64,000 nt of DNA from RCIO01 sp965232405. GTDB taxonomy: Bacteria; Pseudomonadota; Alphaproteobacteria; Rhizobiales; Rhizobiaceae. The DNA lies in contig OZ246966.1 of the NCBI GenBank assembly GCA_965232405.1, positions 372,001-436,000 of the forward strand, in the 5' to 3' direction. Below are positions 58,358-64,000 of the stretch, piece after piece. The notes under the pieces were generated by a model. It searched no databases. It had not been told where the DNA came from and was given only the letters and a program-made list of their open reading frames with translations. Each line of letters starts with the position of its first letter. The stretch's first letter is position 1. A program made the translations under genes and the position numbers.

Positions 58358-58801
58358 TCAGACCGGCTTCAGCCTCGTCAGCAATTTGGCGAACAATTCC
58401 AGTTCTTCGTGATCAAGCCGGTCGCCGACCAGTTCCGCGATCGCCGGCCCGTAAACCGCCCACATGGCGCGGCGGAGCTTGCGCCCCTCTGCTGTGATCG
58501 AGACAGTCTGGCCCCTGCCGTCGCCCTCCACCCCGCTGCGCGCCACAAGACCCTGTTTTTCCATCCGCGCCAGCAGGCGTGAGACATTGTACTGCGCCAG
58601 AAGCATGGTCTCGACGAGCTGTCCCGGCCGCACTCCGTTGTCGCCGGCTTCCGCCAGCTCATGCAGCACATCGTACCAGACCAGCGGCGGCAGGCCTGCC
58701 CGCTTGAGATCGTCCTCCGCGCGCTCCAGCAATTGCCTGGAAACACGCAGGAGCAAAGCCCAGGCGTGCACAGCTTCCCGCTCGGGTGAGTTCGACGTCA
58801 T
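58358..58801 (-). CDS. MarR-family transcriptional regulator
   Basis: The 147-residue winged-helix repressor contains LPPLVWYDVLHELAEAGDNGVRPGQLVETMLLAQYNVSRLLARMEKQGLVARSGVEGDGRGQTVSITAEGRKL, with the wing in VEGDGRGQTV. GGAGGCGCGGAC precedes the ATG. It diverges from a glutathione transferase gene across 111 bp that hold three ATGCA-N2-TGCAT sites, so it probably represses both genes until an electrophile or phenolic ligand is present (inferred). Confidence 0.88.
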   Translation of the reverse strand: MTSNSPEREAVHAWALLLRVSRQLLERAEDDLKRAGLPPLVWYDVLHELAEAGDNGVRPGQLVETMLLAQYNVSRLLARMEKQGLVARSGVEGDGRGQTVSITAEGRKLRRAMWAVYGPAIAELVGDRLDHEELELFAKLLTRLKPV

Positions 58802-58837
58802 GTCCGCGCCTCCAGCATGCCCTCACCTAGCATCTTC

Positions 58838-58896
58838 ATGCAACTGCATCAATCTTGACGGTAAATGCATCTGCATCTATATCAATGCAACTGCAT
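58838..58896. promoter_or_regulatory. Three MarR-type operator repeats
   Basis: ATGCAACTGCAT (58838-58849), ATGCATCTGCAT (58865-58876) and ATGCAACTGCAT (58885-58896) share perfect arms ATGCA/TGCAT with a 2-nt centre. They start 27 and 20 bp apart, filling the marR-GST divergent promoter region. Confidence 0.82.
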
Positions 58897-58912
58897 GAAT
58901 TCGGAGCAAGCC

Positions 58913-59635
58913 ATGACCCAACTCACCCTCGTCAGCCATCATCTGTGCCCCTACGTCCAGCGCGCGGCCATTTCGCTGGCGGAAAAATCCGTTCCCTTCG
59001 AGCGCGTCTGGATCGATCTGTCAGACAAGCCGCAATGGTTCAGCGATCTGTCGCCGCTGGGCAAGGTGCCGTTGCTTCTCGTCGAAGCAAACGGAAAAAG
59101 GACCCCGGTCTTCGAGTCAGCCGCGATACTGGAATATCTCGAGGACACGCAGACGCACCCGCTGCACCCCGCCGATCCGCTTATCCGCGCCAGACACCGC
59201 GCCTGGATTGAGTTCGGGTCTCAACTCCTCAACGGCATTGCCAGGCTCTACAACGCGCCGGACGCGGAAGGCTTCACGGCGGCCGCCAACGCCCTGTCGG
59301 CCATGTTCGACCGGCTGGAGGACGAGCTGAAGGCCCGGCAGGCCGGCCCCTGGTTCTCAGGTCAACAGTTCTCGCTTGTCGATGCCGTGTTCGGCCCGAT
59401 ATTCCGCTACTTCGATGTCTTCGACCGGATTGGCGACTTCGGCATCCTTGCCCGGAAACCGCAAATTGCCGCGTGGCGTGCCGCACTTGCCGCGCGGCCC
59501 TCGGTGATGGAAGCGACGGTAGCAGACTACAATGCGCGGCTTCGCGACTTTCTGGTCCGCCGCAAGTCGCATATCTCGCGGCTTGTCACGAACGCTGAAA
59601 ACGCCAGTCCGGCTCTTCAAGCCCAGCCGGCGTGA
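58913..59635 (+). CDS. Glutathione S-transferase family protein
   Basis: The 240-residue protein has an N-terminal thioredoxin-like domain with the active-site segment LVSHHLCPYVQRAAISLAEKSVPFE (CPYV, Cys type as in omega/beta-like GSTs), PLGKVPLLLVE (cis-Pro) and ESAAILEYLED. An all-helical C-terminal domain follows. It conjugates or reduces electrophiles with glutathione. GGAGCAAGCC precedes the ATG at 58913. It is controlled from the shared marR region. Its 3' end overlaps the convergent monooxygenase gene by 50 bp. Confidence 0.88.
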   Translation: MTQLTLVSHHLCPYVQRAAISLAEKSVPFERVWIDLSDKPQWFSDLSPLGKVPLLLVEANGKRTPVFESAAILEYLEDTQTHPLHPADPLIRARHRAWIEFGSQLLNGIARLYNAPDAEGFTAAANALSAMFDRLEDELKARQAGPWFSGQQFSLVDAVFGPIFRYFDVFDRIGDFGILARKPQIAAWRAALAARPSVMEATVADYNARLRDFLVRRKSHISRLVTNAENASPALQAQPA

Positions 59636-60824
59636 ACGGGTCGAACATGGTGCCCGACACCATGGCCGCCAGAATTGCCGGTACGGGTGGAACCTTGGCG
59701 ACGCTTGCCACCAGCGTGTCACGAAGCAGAGGGATGAGCCGCGAGTCCGACTGGTAGAACGGCGTCAGCGCATAAGACATCCACTGGAAGGCGCGCACAT
59801 GCATTCTGCGTGCACGGGCATAGCCGGCCAGCGCGGTTTCGACATCAGCTTCGGCGGCAAGCGCATGCGCCAGCGCCGCGGCATCGAGCAGCGCCATATT
59901 GGCCCCCTGCCCCAGTTGCGGGCTGGTCGAATGCGCGGCATCGCCGATCACCGCCAGCCTGTCTCCCACCGGCGGGCGCAAAGTGTGGTGGCCGTAGCGA
60001 GCCAGCGTGAGCTGGTCGAAACTCTCGATCTGGTCGAGATAGGGCCGGCACTCCGGCCAGTAGGCCGCAACGCGCGCCTTCCAGGCATCAAGCCCGTGTG
60101 CATACAGCGCCTCGGCATCGGCCAGCCGCACACTCCAGAAGAAGGCGGCCAGCCTGTCTCCCGCCGGTTCGATGCTGCCGATGGGCAGCACGCCGATCAT
60201 CACGCTCGCCTTGTCATAGCGCTGCTGCAGCGCATTGGCGTCGAAGCCGTCGCCGTGCCATTTGAGCGAAGCCCACAACGCGCCATAAGCCAGTGGTTTG
60301 ACTTGCCGGCCGCGCGATCCCTGCGGCTTCAGGGGCGAGCCCGCCCCGCTTGCGTCCACCACAAGGTCGGCCACCGCCTGCGGGTTTCCGCCCCTTTCCA
60401 GCAGTTCGACCTTGTCACCCGAACGGATCACCGATCCGATTTCCGTGTCCGTGACAATCGGCACTCCGGCGGCATTCACCGCATCGAAAAGCACGTCGAA
60501 GAGTGCCGCGCGATGAACGCCCAGCCCGAAGCGTCCATTGCCGCGCCCGCCATAGCTGACGTCAAGCACCGTGCGGCCGCTGTTGGCGTCCGCGCCGAAC
60601 AGCCGCCCGATCCGGTTTCCCCGCCTCAATATGTCAGGCAGCAGGCCAAGTGCGTTCAACGCCGCCAGCCCCGTGGGCTGCAGGATCAACCCCGAGCCGA
60701 CCGGCTTGGGTTCGTCGAACCTTTCAAAAACGGTCGGATTGAATCCTGCCCGCTTCAAAAACAGCGCCGCCGCAAGCCCGGCCGGCCCCGCCCCGACGAT
60801 TGCAATATCCGACACACCACCCAT
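59586..60824 (-). CDS. FAD-dependent monooxygenase (salicylate hydroxylase/UbiH-like)
   Basis: The 412-residue class A flavoprotein monooxygenase has IAIVGAGPAGLAAALFLKRAGFNPTVFERFDEPK, a DG-type segment DLVVDASGAGSPL and the FAD motif RLAVIGDAAHSTSPQLGQGANMALLDAAALAHAL. It should hydroxylate an aromatic or hydrophobic substrate with NAD(P)H and O2. It converges on the GST gene with a 50-bp overlap of coding ends, which is unusual but leaves both proteins complete. No other pathway gene is adjacent, so the substrate is unknown. Confidence 0.85.
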   Translation of the reverse strand: MGGVSDIAIVGAGPAGLAAALFLKRAGFNPTVFERFDEPKPVGSGLILQPTGLAALNALGLLPDILRRGNRIGRLFGADANSGRTVLDVSYGGRGNGRFGLGVHRAALFDVLFDAVNAAGVPIVTDTEIGSVIRSGDKVELLERGGNPQAVADLVVDASGAGSPLKPQGSRGRQVKPLAYGALWASLKWHGDGFDANALQQRYDKASVMIGVLPIGSIEPAGDRLAAFFWSVRLADAEALYAHGLDAWKARVAAYWPECRPYLDQIESFDQLTLARYGHHTLRPPVGDRLAVIGDAAHSTSPQLGQGANMALLDAAALAHALAAEADVETALAGYARARRMHVRAFQWMSYALTPFYQSDSRLIPLLRDTLVASVAKVPPVPAILAAMVSGTMFDPFTPAGLEEPDWRFQRS

Positions 60825-60939
60825 CCGATCTGAGTGCCAGTTGGCTGGCGCATGCGCAATCCCGCATGTGGCCGTGCGTTTCTGCCGCGAACGGTCTAGA
60901 CGTGTTGGCGATCATTCCGAAACAGACGGATCATTCCAA

Positions 60940-62172
60940 TTGACCAGCACCGCTGCCGAACGTTTCCTGCGTTATGTCACCATCGACACCCAGTCCGATC
61001 CCCGATCGCCCTCCCAGCCATCAACGGAAAAACAGAAGGATCTGGGCCGGCTGCTGGTCGAGGAACTGCTAGCCATCGGGCTTTCCGACGCCCATCTGGA
61101 CGAACACGGCAATGTCTATGCAACCGTACCGGCCAACACCGACAAACCGGTGCCGGTCATCTGTTTCTGTTCGCACATGGACACCGCGCCGGACTTTTCG
61201 GGCACCGGCGTCAAACCGCAGGTGGTTGAGAACTATCAGGGCGGCGACATTCGCCTGACCGGCGACCCGAACCAGATCATCCGCGTTGCCGAAAACCCTG
61301 AACTCGCGAACCAGATCGGCAACGACATCATCACGACCGACGGCACCACGCTGCTCGGTGCCGATGACAAGGCGGGCATCGCCGAGATCGTCGCTGCGGC
61401 GCAGATACTGGTCGAAAACCCGGACATCCGCCGCGGCACGGTGAAGCTGTTGTTCACCACCGACGAGGAGATCGGCCGCGGCGTCGACAAGGTCGACTTC
61501 AAGAAGCTCGGCGCCGACTTCGCCTATACGCTGGACGGCAGCACGGCAGGCACCATCGAGGCTGAAACCTTCTCCGCAGACCGCGTTGATATCGCGATCA
61601 CCGGTGTCGCCATCCATCCCGGCACGGCCAAGGACAAAATGGAAAACGCCATCAAGATCGCCGCGGCCATCATCGACCGGCTGCCGAAGGACGAGGCACC
61701 CGAAACGACGGAAGGCATGGAGGGTTTCATCCACCCGACCGACCTGTCGGGTTCGATGGAGAAAGCGGCGATCAGTCTGATCATCCGCGACTTCGAGGAT
61801 GCGGGCCTTTCACGCAAGGAACAGGCGCTCCAGGCAATAGTGAGGGATGTGATGAAGGCCTATCCCGGCTCGTCCTACAGCTTCACCATCACCGAGCAGT
61901 ACCGCAACATGAAGGTGGTTCTGGACCGCAACCCGGAGATCGTCGAATACGCGAAGGAAGCCGTCAGGCGCGCCGGCATGGAGCCGGTCATGGGCAGCGT
62001 GCGCGGAGGGACGGACGGCTCGCGCCTGTCGCATATGGGCCTGCCCTGCCCCAACATCTTCGACGGCGGCCACGCCTTCCACTCGCCGCTTGAATGGATC
62101 AGCAAGCAGGACATGGAAAAGGCCGTCGCGACCGTCATCGAACTGGTGAAGATCTGGGAGGAGCGCGCCTAG
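60940..62172 (+). CDS. pepT: Peptidase T (tripeptidase, family M20)
   Basis: The 410-residue zinc aminotripeptidase has RFLRYVTIDTQSDPRSPSQPSTEKQKDLGRLLVEEL, CFCSHMDTAPDFSG (metal His/Asp), DGTTLLGADDKAGIAEI (bridging Asp), TTDEEIGRGVDKVD (catalytic Glu pair) and RGGTDGSRLSHMGLPCPNIFDGGHAFHSPLEW (His). The start is probably TTG 60940 (MTSTAAERFLRYV), since no ATG lies at the right place and the upstream frame shows no similarity. Its stop overlaps the convergent pdxJ stop by 4 bp. Confidence 0.92.
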   Translation: MTSTAAERFLRYVTIDTQSDPRSPSQPSTEKQKDLGRLLVEELLAIGLSDAHLDEHGNVYATVPANTDKPVPVICFCSHMDTAPDFSGTGVKPQVVENYQGGDIRLTGDPNQIIRVAENPELANQIGNDIITTDGTTLLGADDKAGIAEIVAAAQILVENPDIRRGTVKLLFTTDEEIGRGVDKVDFKKLGADFAYTLDGSTAGTIEAETFSADRVDIAITGVAIHPGTAKDKMENAIKIAAAIIDRLPKDEAPETTEGMEGFIHPTDLSGSMEKAAISLIIRDFEDAGLSRKEQALQAIVRDVMKAYPGSSYSFTITEQYRNMKVVLDRNPEIVEYAKEAVRRAGMEPVMGSVRGGTDGSRLSHMGLPCPNIFDGGHAFHSPLEWISKQDMEKAVATVIELVKIWEERA

Positions 62173-62924
62173 CCGGCCGGGTGCCCCAGCGCCTTCAGGA
62201 ACCGTCGCACAGTTCCCGCCATACCGTATTCCAGCGCGTCAGCCGTCAGGCCGTGGCCGATCGAGACTTCGGCCAGCGCCGGAATGCGTCGGCACAGCGC
62301 CGGGAGATTGGCGACGGTCAGGTCGTGCCCGGCATTGATGCCGAGCCCTGCCGCGATCGCGGCCTCCGCCGTTTTTCCGAGCTTTTCCAGCTCCTTGGCC
62401 GCCCGGGTGGAATCATCGTGGCAAGCCCCGTAAGGCCCGGTGTAGAGTTCCAGCCTGTCCGCCCCGGTCGCCCGCGCCGCCGCAATCTGCTCGGCTGAAG
62501 CATCGGGATCGCAGAACAGCGAGATGCGCGCTCCCGTTTTCCTCAGGCGATCGACAATGGCTTTCAACATGTCCTGATTGGCGATGAAATCCCAGCCGTG
62601 ATCCGACGTTGGCTGTTCCGGATCGTCCGGCACCAGCGTGATCTGCTCCGGCTCCGCCTCCTCCACCAGCGCCAGAAAGTCACCGGTCGGATAACCCTCG
62701 ATGTTGAATTCGGCCTGGGGAAACTCATCGTCGATCAAAGCCCTGAGTTCCGGCAGGTCGGTGAAACGCACATGACGTTGGTCGGGCCTGGGATGCACCG
62801 TCAGGCCTGCCGCGCCGACCGAAAGCGCAATCCGGCCCATGCCGGTCACGCTTGGCCAGGGCAAATCGCGCCGGTTGCGCAACATGGCGATGGCATTCAG
62901 GTTTACGGACAGGCTGGCTGGCAT
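62169..62924 (-). CDS. pdxJ: Pyridoxine 5'-phosphate synthase
   Basis: This 251-residue TIM barrel condenses 3-amino-2-oxopropyl phosphate with deoxyxylulose 5-phosphate to make pyridoxine 5'-phosphate. Family motifs are LSVNLNAIAMLRNRR, GAAGLTVHPRPDQRHVRFTDL, FNIEGYPTGDFLALV, ITLVPDDPEQPTSDHGWDF, ISLFCDPDA, LELYTGPYG and LGINAGHDLTVANLP. The length is normal. Oddly, the usual VxLRxxR metal of longer homologues is shortened, but catalytic His/Glu segments are present. Confidence 0.94.
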   Translation of the reverse strand: MPASLSVNLNAIAMLRNRRDLPWPSVTGMGRIALSVGAAGLTVHPRPDQRHVRFTDLPELRALIDDEFPQAEFNIEGYPTGDFLALVEEAEPEQITLVPDDPEQPTSDHGWDFIANQDMLKAIVDRLRKTGARISLFCDPDASAEQIAAARATGADRLELYTGPYGACHDDSTRAAKELEKLGKTAEAAIAAGLGINAGHDLTVANLPALCRRIPALAEVSIGHGLTADALEYGMAGTVRRFLKALGHPAG

Positions 62925-63043
62925 CGAGAGCCCTCGGCGCGAAATCGGTATCGATTATTGTATAGTCTCAATGCCGCCATTGCACAGGGCCATGGTAGTC
63001 GCACACAAAAGACCAGCCAGCGCCGCATCATGGGAGGCTGACT

Positions 63044-63433
63044 ATGAGCATTCTCAACGACCCACCCAGCGTCCGCAGGATCGACGCGCCCCGACCTGAG
63101 CTTTTCGCGGTCGAGATATCCGGCCATGTCAGCGCATCGGACGTGGAAAATCTCTACGGCCTGCTCGAAGGTTTCTACGTTCTGCATGAGCGTGTCGATA
63201 TGCTCATCCGCATCGTCGACAACGAAGGCGTGGACTGGGACGAGGTATCACCCGAAACGGTGCAGGCTGCGCGGGAGCACGCCGAGCGTCACATCGCCCG
63301 CTGCGCGGCCATTGGCGAGACCCGGATCACGAGGCGCATCGCCGAGATCTTCTGCCCGCAAAATGCCGAGCTCCGGCACTTCTCCGCTGACGAGGAAAAC
63401 GATGCCTGGGAATGGCTCTCAAAGGCTGAGTGA
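63044..63433 (+). CDS. STAS/SEC14-like (SpoIIAA-like) protein
   Basis: This 129-residue alpha/beta protein has the SpoIIAA-like pattern: RPELFAVEISGHVSASDVENLYGLLEGFYVLHERVDMLIRIVDNEGVDWDEVSPETV, then FCPQNAELRHFSADEENDAWEWLSK. Relatives bind lipids or act in partner switching; no phosphorylatable Ser is evident. GGGAGGCTGACT precedes the ATG. It is convergent with the helicase fragment, with no gap. Function unknown. Confidence 0.75.
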   Translation: MSILNDPPSVRRIDAPRPELFAVEISGHVSASDVENLYGLLEGFYVLHERVDMLIRIVDNEGVDWDEVSPETVQAAREHAERHIARCAAIGETRITRRIAEIFCPQNAELRHFSADEENDAWEWLSKAE

Positions 63434-64000
63434 CTAACGCACCACGGTGAGCTGCTCGGCAGCCCTCGTCACTGCGGTGTAAAGCCAGCGCTGGCGCGTG
63501 TCGCGAAAGGCAAAGCTTTCGTCGAACAGAACCACATTGTTCCACTGCGTACCCTGTGCCTTGTGCACGGTCAGTGCGTAACCATAGTCGAAATCGTCGA
63601 AGCGTTTTTTCTGCTGCCAGGGAATGTCCGCGTCCGGATCCTCGAATGCGGCTTTCAGCAGTTTTATCTTGGCCACGCCGCGATCGGGATCGTCTTCTTC
63701 GGGCGACACCAGCAGGTTGATGCCGGGTTTCACCGTTTCCTTGGACGAGGTCATCACCTTCCAGAGCGAACCGTTGAGCAGCCCCTTGTTGGGGTCGTTG
63801 CGCAAGCAGACCAGCTTGTCGCCTGCCTGCGGATACATCGCATCGAACCCCTTGAGCGAGCGCAGCCGCTGATTGTAGCGCCGCCGCGTCCGGTTTGTGC
63901 CGACCAGCACCTGGTCGGCATCGAGCACAAGTTCCTGGGATACCCCATCACGACTGATCACCTGCGCGGCGCCATAATCGCCATGCATGAATTCGCGCCC
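63434..64000 (-). CDS. RecD/Pif1-like ATP-dependent helicase, C-terminal fragment (cut by window edge)
   Basis: The reading frame stays open to position 64000, so the N-terminal part lies outside. The 188 visible residues include LVGTNRTRRRYNQRLR, GDKLVCLRNDPNKGLLNGSLWKV (SH3-like insertion of RecD2-type helicases), and the superfamily 1 motifs DYGYALTVHKAQGTQWNNVVLFDES (motif V) and RQRWLYTAVTRAAEQLTVV (motif VI with catalytic Arg). It probably unwinds DNA 5'-3' in repair. Walker motifs cannot be checked in this window. Confidence 0.82.
   Translation of the reverse strand, partial: GREFMHGDYGAAQVISRDGVSQELVLDADQVLVGTNRTRRRYNQRLRSLKGFDAMYPQAGDKLVCLRNDPNKGLLNGSLWKVMTSSKETVKPGINLLVSPEEDDPDRGVAKIKLLKAAFEDPDADIPWQQKKRFDDFDYGYALTVHKAQGTQWNNVVLFDESFAFRDTRQRWLYTAVTRAAEQLTVVR

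Overview
The window is a high-GC stretch of a chromosome-like replicon from an alphaproteobacterium, most likely a Hyphomicrobiales (Rhizobiales) member near Phyllobacteriaceae. Signs are the rhizobial-style ccoNOQP-ccoGHIS order with an FnrN-type regulator, a BA14K-family protein, single-domain PilZ paralogs, and many sugar/aromatic catabolic operons with their own regulators. This placement is inference from gene content; no rRNA is present. The window cuts a gene at each end: cueR at the left and a RecD-like helicase at the right.

Region 1 (1-13.6 kb) is a microaerobic respiration island: cueR and copA (copper efflux), ccoS-ccoI-ccoH-ccoG (cbb3 oxidase assembly), ccoP-ccoQ-ccoO-ccoN (cbb3 oxidase), a hemerythrin-like protein, fnrN and hemN. 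Three FNR/FixK boxes (TTGAY-N4-GTCAA) sit before ccoG, between ccoN and the hemerythrin gene, and between fnrN and hemN, so the FnrN-type regulator probably controls the set and itself.

Region 2 (13.6-22.8 kb) holds three genes that look like an oxidative L-arabinose/D-galactose route (lactonase, keto-deoxy-arabonate dehydratase, sugar 1-dehydrogenase), then an operon for a molybdenum hydroxylase whose large subunit is split into two genes, with an amidohydrolase, an SRPBCC protein and an AraC regulator.

Region 3 (22.9-39 kb) is a carbohydrate catabolic locus: three xylose-isomerase-like TIM-barrel epimerases, a Gfo/Idh/MocA dehydrogenase, an enolase-superfamily dehydratase, a GntR/FadR regulator, a hydroxyacid dehydrogenase, a DMT transporter, a full ABC sugar/polyol importer and a TetR regulator. 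Six copies of TGGT-N3-ACCA occur as three pairs, each pair 178-190 bp apart, in three intergenic regions. An AT-rich orphan gene for a papain-like cysteine peptidase interrupts one of these operons.

Region 4 (39-48.5 kb) has a four-gene operon (UPF0261/Tm-1-like protein, PEP-hydrolase-like TIM barrel, cupin, M24 peptidase) and a second operon (TAXI-TRAP transporter, decarboxylase-type amidohydrolase, FAD monooxygenase) that looks like uptake and ring hydroxylation of an aromatic acid. The first operon and the upstream tetR share a 33-bp operator-like repeat.

Region 5 (48.6-64 kb) is mostly housekeeping and stress genes: tRNA-Lys, phzF-like, a 53-residue membrane protein, M19 dipeptidase, Nudix, an EEP nuclease, a BA14K protein, four PilZ genes around deoD, tetR-ilvC under a 28-bp palindrome, marR/GST with three ATGCA-N2-TGCAT sites, an FAD monooxygenase, pepT, pdxJ, a STAS/SEC14-like protein and the helicase fragment. 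No transposase, integrase, CRISPR array or rRNA was found.
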